DNA of 64,000 nucleotides from Pseudogymnoascus destructans (GCF_001641265.1 NW_020167534.1:620001-684000), one strand, 5' to 3'; counted from the first letter of the stretch, positions 42,595-54,790 are shown. Numbers and translations are program-made. Notes: generated by a model not told the origin, from the letters alone.

Positions 42595-44377
42595 CTAGAA
42601 ATCCCATTTTGACCATTCCCTCCGCGGCGGCAATAGCGGCAGCTTCCCTCCTTCCAATTCTCCCGTCTGCCTAAGTTTCTCATAGGCTTCTTTTGTCGCT
42701 TGATCATAACCCTCCTCCGGCAGTTCCGTCGCATTATAATACCCCGGGGGCCCATTCGGAAACCATATTTTTTCCCAGCTCCCATCATAGTTCTGGAAGC
42801 CCGGCTGGTTATCTTTGTATACCACAGGTCTGCCCTTGAACATTGTTATGCGATTGGAAGCATCTCGTGCACTGTAAGTTGACGGATGTGGGTGCTGAGC
42901 ACTCGATCCGGGCGGATAAGGACTGGGGTCAGCAACTTGGCCACCAGCGGCAGGAAATCCGGATTGCTGGCCCTGGGCGGCTTGCTGCTGAGGAATTGGC
43001 GAGAATGAGTTTGGTGCCTGGATATTGCTGGGGGCAACAGCTCCAAAAGGTTGAGCACCGCCCTGTTGGAAGCCAGAGGGAGCGGTGGGGGCTGCGCCGA
43101 AGGGGCTTACTCCCGTCGAGAAACCGCGCGCGGGCTGTGCGGCAGGTTGTCCGAATGGACTTGGCTGGGCTGGTTGCTGAGCCTGCGGCTGTCCAAATTG
43201 ACTTGGTTGAGCAGGCTGCTGAACCTGCGGTTGGCCAAATGCGCCCTGGGGTTGTGGTTGTGCTGGTGACAATGGATTTGGGGCCTGCTGGACCTGTGGT
43301 TGAGCAAGTAAAGGGTTTGGTGCGTTTTGCTGAAAGCCTCCCGGCTGTCCAAATGCACCAATGCCGCCTGGCCGAGGTTGCTGTCCAAATAGGCTGGATT
43401 GTGGTGGCTGTATAGGTGCCTGCCCGCCAAAGGGTTGTGAAGCCAGAGGGTTACTCCCCAACCCTGGTTGTTCAAATGCAGGAGACGGAGCACCGAGAGC
43501 ACCTTGTCCCCCAAGCGGGTTTGGAGCCTGTCCTAGAATCGAGTGGCCCGCACCGAATGCGCTCGCCGGTGGGATTTGACTTGGTTGTCCCAGAGGGTTC
43601 ACAGAGGGGATGTTTGCGCCCAATGGAGCTGTAGGTTGTGTGGGATTTATGATTCCCTTTGTATACTGTTCCACAATATCTAGTCGGTTTGGATGTTCAT
43701 TCTCGCCACGGAGAACGTACGTCAGGGCAGCGTCGATGTTGTGCAGGGCATTCTGGTTTTGTGCTGCTGCTTTTTGAATCAATTCGTCCTGCTGTTGCGC
43801 CTGGAACAATGTTAGTATGTTTTTGGTATGACGTCTTCTGGGATGCATACAGCCAGAGCTTCTTGGCCTGCCGCTCGAAGCGCATAATGATTCAGTCGCA
43901 TTTCTTCGAAACTCTTCTCTCTCTCCTCTCCTCCAAAAAGTTGAATAGGGGCCTTCAGGCCCGGTCCATAGGCTGATAGGATCCATTGCGGCAGTTCAGT
44001 CGACAGATCTGTGATCATTCCATCCTTTCCTAGAAGGTACGGAGGCTGCGCTTGGTGTCCTGGTTGAGGACCTGCCTGCGCACGGCCACCACGAGTATCC
44101 GGTGCCCTTCCAAAGCTGCTTTGCCCTTGAGGCAGCCTCGCTCCAAACGTAGACTGTCCTCCGTATCCTTGGTTGACATTGCTTCCGACCGCGTTGAAAG
44201 GATTGCGACCAGGTGCGCCGCCGCCTCCGGCTAATTCTTGGCCAGGAGGGCCAATGTGTTCAAATCGACAATTATCTATTGACATGTCAGCTTAGGATTA
44301 AGAAAAGTAGCTTTCCTTCACATGTACTGACTCCCGTTCTTGCATGTCCCCTTCCCCCAGAACTTGCAAATAGGCAT
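42595..44377 (-). CDS. CCCH zinc-finger FG nucleoporin, Nup42/Amo1 (NLP1) type
   Basis: Three exons: 44377-44332, 44275-43851, 43800-42595, 558 aa. The N terminus is one CCCH zinc finger (C-x7-C-x5-C-x3-H: CKFWGKGTC, then NNCRFEH) split by intron 1. This finger followed by FG repeats is the build of vertebrate NLP1/hCG1 and S. pombe Amo1; yeast Nup42 lacks the finger. Then comes a helical segment (ITDLSTELPQWILSAYGPGL, and IDAALTYVLRGENEH) and a long proline/glutamine-rich region with many FG and FGQP units (FGQPQ, PFGQP, SLFGQQ). The C terminus holds RITMFKGRPVVYKDNQPGFQ, conserved in the family, where the Gle1-binding region lies. The role inferred is mRNA export at the cytoplasmic face of the pore, with Gle1 and Dbp5. 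Confidence 0.83.
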
Positions 44378-44821
44378 TGTTCTGTTGCTTAGTCTTTTGG
44401 GAAGGGTTCAATTTGTCCGACAAACAGCATAATAAAAGGCCATATTAAACAAAGACAGTAAACGGTGATATACTATGAGAGCTTCAATTCGCAAAAGGAC
44501 ATGGAAACGTATAAACGCCTCTAATGTTGTCAAAGAATCGAACCGTCAATCATCATCACGCGTCGTTATCGATAGTGACAAGGCCGCATTTCGAGTACCG
44601 CCACAATGTTAATCCATGCCGAGATGATGAAATCAGAGAGTACGGCTTGAGACAGACAATAACCTTAAACCAACATTCATGACATCGATATCAAAGAAAA
44701 TACTACATTAGGTAACTCAATTCGCATTCTACATGGATAATTCTTATTCGGCTTACAAAGATGCCAGACGCCATGTTGATTGACTCCCTTACTTTGCCTA
44801 TTCCGTGCAATGTCCAGCCGA
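44378..44821. other. Promoter region of the FG nucleoporin gene
   Basis: 444 bp between the end of the ELYS-like gene and the start of the next gene on the minus strand. No gene or repeat is seen. Confidence 0.5.
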
Positions 44822-45885
44822 CTATCTCATCCTTGAAATATCATATCGCGGTCCCAGGCCCTCTCGGATGCCTTCTTGTAAAGATTCCCAATTTAAACCG
44901 CCAACAGTTTTGCTCCTGTTGCAGTCAACATCCAGTGCCTCGTTAAATTTCCCCGTCCCTATTCTCCGGAGCATCACTAGATCTCTTGCCCTCGCGGCCG
45001 TCCTTCCACCCATGCCCGTCAAGACCTGTTCGAACAAGGCTTCTTCTTCTTTAGTAAATGGCAAGTTTACGAGCTCAATCCCGCGTGCTGCAGTCCTGTC
45101 ACCCAGCGGTTCTTGAGTAATATGCCGTAATAAAGACTCAAACATGCGGGTTTGATCTAGCTCGGATTGGCTTCGGAGAAAAAAGAATGCCTCTGTCACA
45201 CTTGTTCTTGCTATCGCCAGGAAAAGGCTGTCCAATGCGGGCGTGTTGACCAGCGCGGGCAGTACAGTATGATAATACGCCAATGGAAGGCGCATATCGT
45301 CTGCTGGGGAATGTTTGACCAAAACCCCTAAAATTTCTTCTTGGAAGGTGGGAATAAGTGAGGGGTGTGTGAGGTTTTGTAGAGCAGTCTGAAAAGAGTC
45401 AGTTTGGACCATCGTCATGGGTAACATAGCAAACCTCAAATTCCGCTCTGTCCATGTGCCATAGGCCCTTCATGAATATTTGATACTTTTTCGGCATGAA
45501 TGACATTTCCTCGAAGGCGTTTGAGTTCGCATTGTTTCGTGCCTTTTCGTCGCAGTCCAGGAGAATATAATACAAGAGCGACACCTTCGTATGGTCTGCG
45601 GCGTTCGAGCTAACGACAGCGTGATGAAGACTCCTCAAGTCACCATTGCTTTTTGGAGGGTAGCTTTTATTCGCTGTAACAGTGAGTTAGGAAGAGATCT
45701 CAGAATATCGTTGGAACAGACTTACGCCTCTTGATCTCAAGCACTTTGAGGACCCTGTCAACAAACAGCCCTTCAAAAGTTGTCCTGTGTTGCTCTATGC
45801 TCTCCACACTTTCCGCAGCATAGCTGTACTTTGGATCGAATGCGAAGACATCGTCGAAATTGCTAATATCGAACATCTTTGGCAT
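44822..45885 (-). CDS. ELYS-like domain nuclear pore protein
   Basis: Three exons: 45885-45726, 45673-45435, 45388-44822, giving 321 aa. The short N terminus (MFDISNFDDVFAFDPKYSY), then YYILLDCDEKARNNANSNAF and FMPKKYQIFMKGLWHMDRAE, match the ELYS-like domain of small fungal homologs such as S. pombe Ely5, which sit on the Nup107-160 (Y) complex. There is no beta-propeller and no AT-hook region as in animal ELYS/MEL-28. Alpha-helical throughout. A second in-frame ATG three codons in could also be the start. It lies directly upstream of the FG nucleoporin gene on the same strand and head-to-head with SMC4. The donor of intron 2 is gtttgc, weaker than usual. Confidence 0.82.
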
Positions 45886-46215
45886 TGGCTTATGTTTGCG
45901 GCGTTGGAAAGCAGCCTTGGTAGGTACAAAAGTTACAGCCTTGTTCGCTTGTGCATGTCGGGACCTGTGGTCGCGAAACTCGTCACCAATGTTTTGATCA
46001 GCCTCGCCGATAAAACGCGACCACGCCGCAAATACCCATCATCATTCCAAGAAGCCAAATACGCGTCAAATCAGTGCCTATTTAGTCCGCCTGAGACCAC
46101 AGACCCCAGAATTCCATCTGACATTTTCAATGTCGCAATAGATCCGTCTGCTCACCGACGACTGCCCCTCCATTTCGAAGGAAGTAAACAAAGCAAACCA
46201 AAACGGCTCCGCATC

Positions 46216-49200
46216 ATGGAATCCCCCACCAGGCCCTCGAGAAGGGCAGCCGCCCGCCGCAAAATCGTCGATTCGTCTGATGAGGATGAGCCGAGTGGAA
46301 GCTCTCAAAAAGTGAGGGAAGAGAGCGAAGAGGAATTTACCCCCGCACCGGAACGAAGCCCCCGGAGGCAGACTCAGTCGAGGAGGAAGACAGCCACTTC
46401 AGTGCCAAGTACACCGCGCACATCCGGACGAACTCGCAAATCAGTTGTGGCCGAAAGCATTGAGCCGTCCGAGATATTCGACCCCGAGCAAGCCGCATAC
46501 CCAGAGCCACTTTCTCCATCAAAAAGGGCGTCGCCTAGAAAACGAAAGAGCACCGCGCCTTCGCGTGCAGGAAGTGCTTCTGTTCCACCAGAACTACCAG
46601 CTCCATTACCTACACCGCAAGCCTCAGTGTCACCTGCGCCCTACCAACTCCATAGCACCCCACTTGCCGACATCACGGAGACACTGAATGACCAGCCAGC
46701 GGCTCCGGCTCCAGGGAGCTCAGAGGCATTGGCCAAGCCTATCAATGCTATGGATACCGTCCTGGAAAGGCCGATGGACATTATGCTAAAGTCGAGGTCA
46801 ATGGCGGGGCCTGTTGTGGAAGATACTGGCCCCAAGGCCCGAACTGTCATTACATATCTGATCCTCACCAACTTCAAGAGTTACGCGGGGAGACAAGAAG
46901 TTGGCCCATTCCATGCATCTTTCTCATCGGTCGTAGGGCCCAACGGATCCGGCAAGTCTAACGTCATCGACTCTTTGCTATTCGTCTTTGGTTTCCGAGC
47001 CAGCAAAATGAGACAAGGGAAAATCTCTGCATTGATTCATAACTCTGCAGCCTTCCCCAATCTAGATCATTGTGAGGTTGCAGTACACTTCCAAGAAGTA
47101 ATGGATTTGCCCACCGGTGGGCATGAGATCATGCCAGGCTCAGACCTAGTAATTTCGAGGCGGGCGTTCAAGAACAACTCCAGCAAATACTACATTAACG
47201 GAAAAGAGTCGAATTTCACCACAGTCACGACCCTCCTGCGTGATAAGGGTGTGGATCTCGACCACAAGCGTTTCCTTATTTTACAGGGCGAAGTCGAGTC
47301 GATTGCTCAGATGAAGGCCAAGGCTGCAAATGAGCACGATGATGGGCTACTGGAATATCTAGAAGACATTATCGGAACATCCAAATACAAGACTCCTATC
47401 GAAGAATCTGCTGCCGAAGTCGAAACACTCAACGAGGTCTGCATGGAAAAGAGTACCCGTGTACAACACGTTGAGAAGGAGAAGAATAGTCTCGAGGATA
47501 AAAAGAACAAGGCTCTTGCATTCATAAAAGACGAGAATGAACTGGCTCTGAAGCAATCAGCACTTTATCAAATATACATTAATGGATGCGGCGATAACAT
47601 AACAGTTACCGAAGAAGCCATTGGCCAAATGCAAGAGCAGCTTGATACGGAGCTCGAGAAGCACAAGGGCAATGAAGATGGAATTAAGCAGATGGACAAG
47701 CAATACAAGCGAGGTCAGAAAGAGTACGAATCTATGGACAAGGAAACCCAGGCTATCCTGAAGGAAATGGCCAAATTCGACCAAGACAATGTCAAATTTG
47801 AAGAAAAGAGGAAGTTCTTAACCGGGAAGCAGAAGAAGTTAGAAAAGAGCATTGCTGCTACGGAAAAAAATGGACAAGAAGCTACTGCTAGCATCGCAGA
47901 ATGCACAAATGAGATTGAAGAGTCAACAAAGGAAATTGCCAGTTTGGAGAAGCAGTTGCAAGCTGAGGAGAAAGAGCTCGCAAGCATACGTGATAGCCTT
48001 AAAGGCAAGGCTCAAGTTTTCTCAGACCAGATCGCTACCAAGCAGAAATCCCTGGAGCCATGGAACGAAAAGATCAACCAGACGCAATCAGCAGTCGCTG
48101 TTGCTGAAAGTGAACTTGCGATACTTCATGAGAAGGCAAACGCTGGTGCCGTGGCCCTCGAGGAAACGCAGGCTAAAATAGCGTCCATTCAGGGAGGCCA
48201 GGAAGCCAAGCTTGCTGAGTTGGAAGAATGTAAAGCTCAGAAGGCAAAGCTTGAGAAGGAAGTTGCCAAGACAAAGGCCGAGTTAAGCAAAATGGCCCAA
48301 AAGGAGCCTGAATGCCGTGCACAGCTTTCTGGGGCCAGGCAAAAGGCCGATGAAGCACGTGCGAGCCTCTCAAACACTCAGACCCAAGGCAATGTTCTTT
48401 CCGGGCTCATGAGATTGAAGGAATCTGGCCGCATTGAAGGATTCCATGGCCGTCTAGGGAACCTGGGCACTATCGATCAGAAGTACGATGTAGCAATTTC
48501 TACCGCTTGTGGCGCGTTGGATAACTTTGTTACCGATACCGTCGAAAATGGACAGCAATGCATCGAGTACCTGAGAAAGACCAACCTCGGACGAGGTAAC
48601 TTCATGTGTCTCGATAAACTTGGCAACCGCAATCTGTCACCCATTGCCACACCCGAAAACGTTCCTCGACTTTTCGACTTGATCAAGGCAAAGAATGACA
48701 TATTCCTCCCAGCTTTTTACCATTCACTCCAAGACACCCTTGTGGCAGATGATTTAGCTCAAGCCAATCGAATCGCGTATGGAGCCCGCAGATGGCGCGT
48801 TGTGACTCTCGACGGACAACTCATTGACAAGTCGGGTACTATGTCTGGTGGAGGTAACACTGTTAAGAAGGGTCTCATGTCCTCTAAACTTGTTGCCGAT
48901 GTCTCCAAGACTCAAGTTGCCCAACTAGAAGTTGACAGAGATGTCATGGAGCAAGAGTTCCAAACTTTCCAGGAGCGCCAACGGGAACTCGAAGCTTCTT
49001 TGAGAGATTTGAGTGATCAGATCCCCCGGCTGGAAACCAAAATGCAGAAGATTGGTCTGGAGGTTGAAAGTTCGGCGCGCAATCTAGCGGATGCCCAACG
49101 GAGAGTCAAAGAGCTGAGTAAGGAACATCAGCCGAATCAAACCGACAATGGCCGCATCACATCCCTTGAGAAAGAGATTTTTAAACTTAACAAGAGCATC

Positions 49201-50563
49201 GAGAAGCTACATAGTGAGACTTCGAGCGTCGAAGACGAAATCAAGGCTTTACAAGACAAAATCATGGCAGTCGGCGGTGAGAAACTGCGAGCACAGAAAG
49301 TTGAGGTCGACAATCTAAAGCTGCAAATCGACGTTCTCAATGACGCAGTGTCTACAGCCGAAATTACCAAGGCCAAAGCGGAGAAGCAGATCCCTAAGCT
49401 CGAAAAAGACCACAACAAGGCTACCAAGGATTTACAGGGTGTCATTGCCGGCTTGGAGAAACTCGAGCAGGAAATCGAAAATGAGAGCTCAAACGCTGAA
49501 GCTTCGAAGCAGAGAGCAGAGCAGGCCAACGAAGCACTTACTGAGAAGAAACAAGAGTTGTCAGCACTGAAGGCCGAGCTTGATGAGAAGACCGCCGAGC
49601 TAAACGAGACCCGTGCCGTCGAAATCGAAATGCGCAACAAGCTCGAAGAGAACCAGAAAGTGCTCCTCGAGAACCAAAAGCGCCTCCGGTACTGGCAAGA
49701 GAAATTCTCCAAGCTATCTGTGCAAAACATCAACGACCTTGGCGAGGAGTCCGAGCCTCAGGAGTTGCAGGCGTATAGCAAGGACGAGCTTGCGGATATG
49801 AGCAAGGACACACTGAAGAGTGAAATCGCCATCCTCGAGGAGAAGACCCAGAACGTCAATGTGGAACTGGGCGTCTTGGCAGAGTACCGCCGCCGCGTCG
49901 AGGAACACACTACCCGCTCCGAAGACCTCGCCGCCGCAGTCGCACAGCGTGACCGCGTCAAGAAACGCTGCGACGACCTGCGCCGTCTGCGTCTCGAGGG
50001 GTTCATGGAGGGCTTCTCTACTATCTCGCTACGGCTCAAGGAGATGTACCAGATGATTACCATGGGCGGCAATGCGGAGCTCGAGCTCGTGGACAGTTTA
50101 GATCCGTTCAGCGAGGGCATCTTGTTCTCTGTGATGCCGCCGAAGAAGAGCTGGAAGAACATCAGCAATTTGTCGGGTGGAGAGAAGACGCTTAGTTCGC
50201 TGGCGCTGGTGTTCGCGCTGCATCATTATAAGCCGACGCCGTTGTATGTTATGGATGAGATTGATGCTGCGCTTGATTTCCGCAATGTGAGCCCCCCCCC
50301 CCCCCCAAGTAAACTATTTTCTGCGAATCAACGAAACTAACGCGTAACAGGTCTCTATCGTGGCTTCTTACATTAAGGAACGCACCAAGAACGCTCAGTT
50401 CATCGTCATCTCCCTGCGCAATAACATGTTTGAGCTTGCGAGCAGGCTCGTGGGTGTGTATAAGGTGAACCATATGACCAAGAGCGTCACGATTGAAAAC
50501 AGGGATTACATCACTGGGAAACCAGCCCCGACAGCGACGCCAGCGGCGACGGCGGCGACGTAG
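46216..50563 (+). CDS. SMC4: SMC4, condensin core ATPase subunit
   Basis: Pairs with SMC2 in condensin, which compacts mitotic chromosomes. Two exons: 46216-50286 and 50351-50563, 1427 aa. The start at 46216 is chosen because the reading frame stays open 143 codons further up, but that part overlaps the divergent ELYS-like gene and is not protein-like. The N-terminal 200 residues are basic, Ser/Pro-rich and probably phosphorylated. The head begins with YLILTNFKSYAGRQEVGPFH; Walker A is GPNGSGKSN, the coiled coils flank a hinge (GFHGRLGNLGTIDQKYDVAI to DGQLIDKSGTMSGGGN), and the ABC signature LSGGEKTLSSLALVFALHH and Walker B LYVMDEIDAALDFRN close the head. The intron interrupts the head right after DFRN and contains a sense-strand C15 run. 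Confidence 0.96.
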
Positions 50564-50958
50564 TCGCCTCAGATTATATGACGAAGGAATCATTGATATA
50601 TTGGTTGGTTGCTGGCGTTGCTTGTGCGGGTATTGGTTATCGGAATGGCTAGAACAGTAACGGAGGGGGTCTTTGGAAGCATAATATGGTCAGGCGGTAG
50701 AGCCGGGGGTGGTGTGGCGATGTATCTACGAGTGAATGACTGCTATATAGTTATGAGAAACGACTTCAGTTGATTTATCTCATCCACTGTGATCCCTAAA
50801 CTAAAATGTTCAGAGTCACTATGGCGCATCGTCTAATATACAGCGCTCCGTCTATGTTCGCTCGCCGCTTGCTCGGTCTCGCATTAAACAAACGCTATGG
50901 AAACTCAAATCCAATAAACCGCCCTCCTCCCCACCACAACCAATACAGACAGACCCCC
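50564..50958. other. Convergent intergenic region
   Basis: 3' flanks of SMC4 (+) and the tyrosine phosphatase gene (-). No gene is seen. Confidence 0.5.
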
Positions 50959-52244
50959 CTACTCCGTAAAAACATCCTCCGCATCCACCAACCTCAAAAC
51001 CTTCGCCGTCGGCACCGCCCCACTACCCCTCGGCCTGCCCCTCCCCCCCGCCTCCCCAAGCTTCCTCCCATACTTATCCTCCCACACCCTCTTCAGCACC
51101 TCATAAATAAACCGATACTGCGGCACCGCCTGCACCATATTCGGCCTCTGCATCCTCAAGCTATTCACCGCATCAAACACCGGATCGTCCCTCCGAAACG
51201 CCTCAAACGCCCCACCACCCCCACCTCCCCGATCCCCCGGAAACGCCCCCGCCTCCAACTCCCCCAGCAAATGGTCCAGCGCGATGAACGTCCCCGACCT
51301 CCCCACGCCTGCGCGACAGTGCACGATTTTAGGATTGGTGGGGGTGGCATTCTTCTCTTTGGAAAGCGCAATCAGGTTCAGCAGCGAAGCAGTCTCGTTC
51401 TCGGCCGGGATCCCGAAATCGGGCCATTGCGTGTACAGCAGGTGCCAGATGACCTTCTCCTTCTGCTCGCCCTCCACGCGCATAACCAGCTTACGGATCT
51501 CCGTCGCGCCGTCGGCGGAGAGCTCAGCGTCGCCCTCACACGTCACGGTGCCGAGGAAGCCGTCGCCGAATTCATCGATGGTGTTGATGGGGAGGGTTTG
51601 TGAGGCGCTGGACGGGAAATAGGGGTACCCCTTGTCGTCGGTCAGCATGACGATGAGGGCGGGGCTGGCGAGCTCGTGCCATGCCATGCGCCAGACGTGG
51701 TCGGTGGTGGATTGCTTGGGGCCTTGCATGGCGATGTATTTGCTCTGCAGCGGGGTGCGGTGGCTTTTCATGGTGATGGGGGAGGCGTTGATGTAGTCGT
51801 TCATCTCGTCGGGGACGTGCAGCTTGACGCGGTTATTCTTCCACACGAAGATGTCGCCGAAGCGGTCGCGGCCTGCTGTCAAGTCTGCATCGCAGCGAGC
51901 CCATTTTGAGTCCTCGGTGGTTCGGCCATCTGCTGCTCTGGTCCTCTCGAGCCAGTTCAGCTCCTTGAATTTTTGGAAGGTTTCTGAAACGGCATTAGTA
52001 AAGAAAGAAAAAAATAGGCATAATAACAGTGCTTACCCTCTTCCGATAATTGCAGGAACGTGGGCATCTTTCCCAGGGGCAACGCCGGTGGTTCAGATTG
52101 AGAATCACGTGTCAGGCTGTGGTCACGCGATAGCGGTTCAGAGGTAGGCGGTTGCCTCTCCTGCCGCTTTGTGGAGATGCTGTCTGGCTGGGGCGACTCC
52201 GTTGGCGAGCGTGCGCGCTTGGATGCAGACGTCGAGCGCCGCAT
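50959..52244 (-). CDS. Protein tyrosine phosphatase, non-receptor type
   Basis: Classical cysteine-based tyrosine phosphatase. Two exons: 52244-52037 and 51983-50959, 410 aa. A disordered, Ser/Arg-rich N terminus of about 55 residues precedes PTFLQLSEEETFQKFKELNW. The catalytic domain shows MNDYINASPITMKSHRTPLQ, YIAMQGPKQSTTDHVWRMAW, the WPD loop in TQWPDFGIP and the P-loop VHCRAGVGRSGTFIALD with the nucleophile Cys at about 292, then the Q-loop MVQAVPQYRFIYEVL. All catalytic residues are intact. A Gly-rich insert (GDRGGGGGGAFEAF) follows the P-loop. The start is uncertain: the frame remains open to 52649, so a longer N terminus is possible, but 52244 is the first ATG within disordered sequence of the usual type. 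Targets are unknown; fission yeast homologs act on MAP kinases and Cdc2. Confidence 0.88.
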
Positions 52245-53182
52245 CCTCCGGATCCAACTGGGCGAATCCCTGCGGAGCGTCTTTCTCGTGCCGCCGTTCT
52301 CGCTCTGGCTCCGGGACTCGAGGTGTCTGCCCCTGAAGGCGCGGATTCGATCCAGCTTGCGAGGCTGCAGCGCAGTTGACAGATGTACAACGCGGGATGG
52401 GTTTGGTGGCAGAGGTCGGAGGGCGGTGGATGGCCTGCTTAAGAAGGAAGGAAATGGCGTTTTGGGCGGCGTTTTAGGGCCTAAGGGAGGACTTATTATA
52501 GCTGTAGCTCTCTCCTCGTACAATAAATATTTATTGCGCCTGGTGGTGCTGAGTAAGGCTCTCCCCTCTCGAGGCAGGGCAGGCAGGCACGGTGATTGCG
52601 GAATAAAATCAAGCTTGTAGGAATAGGTAAAGGCAATAAAGAGTGCCAATCACTTTTCGCAGACTAAAGCCAACCTTCCAAATCCTTCTAGAGGGTGGTA
52701 AATAGCGTGATGTCAGAGTCGCTGGAAACCACTGGTGTTGTTCCCACTCTTGGGCGTTTGTCCCACGGCGGGAACTAAGAAGCCGCGTTCGGAATCAATA
52801 GTGTGCAAAGGATCTAGTATAAGGGCGGCCAGATTGGCAGGCACAAGGGCGCCAGTGATATAATAAGTGAGAGAACATCATCATAATATCGTTATATCAC
52901 AAGCAAAAAAGCAACGGCAGTGGTGGAATCTTGTATAGTGTAAGTTATGGTTGTAATGGAGGTCAAAGGGAAGGGGAAGAACAAAGAACGAAGAAACCGG
53001 GCGGGGCGCTCGGGTGAAAGGGCCGATACGCTCTATGTACCAGTCAAACAACCAACAAGCCTCACAAACACAAACTCAACAACCACTGCGAGTACTCTGT
53101 TGCCACGGGCCTCCATCACAACACCTGGGCGTCTGCGCAAACCAACATCCCTTCCAATTTACGATTCCATGTGCCACTGACC
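52245..53182. other. Divergent promoter region, phosphatase and Mrx7-like genes
   Basis: 938 bp. An open frame in phase with the phosphatase gene fills 52245-52649 but its product is low in information and probably 5' UTR. Further right I see no gene. Confidence 0.45.
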
Positions 53183-53498
53183 ATGTCCTGGCTACGCGCC
53201 GCCGTCGAACTGTGGCTTATCCAAAAGGTAACCCATTATTACCCATTCGCGCCCCCCCCCCGAGACATCCGCCACCCTCACTCAGTAGCTGACAGCGACC
53301 ATCTAGCTCATCTCGAGCCCAACCTTCCACCGCGGAGTCCGACGGATCCACAAAGGGGTGCATGAGTTTCGCCATGGCAAGGACCCGGCGGATATGGGGG
53401 GGACGAAGATAGATGTTCCTGGTGGCAAGAAGGGCTTTCTGGGCCACTTTATCGATGAGCTGAAGGAGCAGATACGGGGGACTTCGACGAAGAAATGA
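53183..53498 (+). CDS. MRX7: Tiny Mrx7-like mitochondrial protein
   Basis: Two exons: 53183-53227 and 53307-53498, 78 aa, found by joining short frames across a gtaacc..ctag intron that contains a C10 run. The product starts MSWLRAAVELWLIQK, and the second exon continues LISSPTFHRGVRRIHKGVHE and ends in a lysine-rich FIDELKEQIRGTSTKK. An amphipathic N-terminal helix, the SPTFHRxVxRxHK core and the final FxDELKEQ element are what I remember of the fungal Mrx7 (MIOREX component 7, DUF2697) family, small proteins found with mitochondrial expression complexes. Function is unknown. The donor is not the usual gtaagt, so the model needs transcript support. Confidence 0.65.
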
Positions 53499-54068
53499 GG
53501 GTGCATACGGGAGATTGGAACAAACATACTACCCTATGACGACAACCAACTTGGATGGCCTTCGTGAAGAGGCCGTGTTGGATAATACGATACCCTCGAC
53601 GTTGGAGCCCAACTGTTCGACCACCCCGCAACGACAATGCGCCCAACACCGAGCACGGCCCTTGAGGTCGATGCATCTTGGATCAGCAAAACTAGTCGAG
53701 GGATCTGAAACTACAGGCCTGAAGATATTGTACGAGAAAATCGAGGGGAACCAGGGGCACAAATAGCCTCGGTTGAACTGGCGTAAGACCTCCTCCATTC
53801 ACTATGTTACACCCATAGAACAGGCGACAACGCTTCCGGACTTTTCATTATTATGATCTGGGCTGGTTGAAGAATATACTCCTTTACACCAACTGATCTT
53901 GACAATCTATTTTATACTAACCTGTGTTTTTCCTAACTTGTGACATGGTTTATCTCCTTTCGAAAACACCTAATAGACTATAATATTTGTCTCGCCTACT
54001 AAACCGACTGTATTCTCTCCATCAACCTTGAAATCTCTTCTTTCCATTTCTTCTTCCAGCATGCCTCA

Positions 54069-54110
54069 TAGCTCTCTCTCCGCTCTCTCTCCGCTCTCTC
54101 TCCGCTCTCT
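54069..54110. repeat. CTCTCTCCG short tandem array
   Basis: About four copies of a 9-12-bp unit (CTCTCTCCGCTC) in the gene-free region downstream of the Mrx7-like gene. Confidence 0.8.
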
Positions 54111-54670
54111 CCAAACCCTCACTCTACATTCTCAAGACTCCTCAGAATATTTATCACCAACCCCTTTACTCCTTTAAACTCAAACCCGCCACCCATCACC
54201 CCAGCTTCTCTTCACACGTCCTCCTTCTCCCGCACCGTGAACCCAGCTTTCACCCAAACTAAACGATGCAACCGGGCTGTTATACGGGCTCTCTGATACT
54301 CAACGTCATCGTGCCTTAAGTTTGAACCCGAACATCAACTCCGTCTTCAGGCGGGGTCCAGCTTCGTTTAAGCGGCTGCGTGCTCTTCCTATGCGCGTCC
54401 TTGCCTGCCTCGTAAGCTGACATTTTTGAAAAATATACAGTTTATATTTTTAGAATGTGTATTAGTTATATTGATATTATTATCAAATTAAACCTGGTCC
54501 AAGCACGCATATGTGTGAGATAACCCAGACGCCGACACCGATGGGAAACACCGTGCAACACCGTGCAACACCGCAAATCCAAAGACAATCCCCATCCCCC
54601 CCTTTGTCTCCCTCTAAGCGCTACCCTTCCTATATAAACCAAAACAACCGCCTCCCCTCCCATAAGCGGC

Positions 54671-54790
54671 ACAGTGGCGCGGTGGAAGTACCACCGTCTG
54701 GACAATCTGGCCAGGGTTATATAAAGGGAGATCACGGGTTCGAGTTTCGGGTTATACAGAAAGAGCAAGGGAAAAAATGGATTATATCGA
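54671..54790 (+). other. Degenerate tRNA-like element (A box and B box), SINE candidate
   Basis: TGGCGCGGTGG at 54675-54685 matches a pol III A box, in an initiator-Met-like context (AGTGGCGCGGTGGAAG), and GGTTCGAGTTT at 54737-54747 matches a B box. The anticodon stem is only partly formed (CTGG..CCAG), the T stem has four of five pairs, and no acceptor stem closes, so it is not a functional tRNA. A-rich sequence follows. A relic tRNA or a tRNA-derived SINE are the two readings. Confidence 0.4.

Noticed and set aside
45787..46215. In-frame extension of SMC4 upstream to an ATG at 45787
   Set aside because: It overlaps the first exon of the divergent ELYS-like gene, has no SMC4-like features, and the ATG at 46216 opens the usual basic, disordered N terminus.
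49137..49733. 198-codon antisense frame opposite SMC4
   Set aside because: Ser/Phe/Cys-rich product, the usual shadow of a coiled-coil coding region.
54671..54760. Functional tRNA gene
   Set aside because: No acceptor stem closes and the anticodon and T stems are incomplete, so I list it only as a degenerate tRNA-like element.
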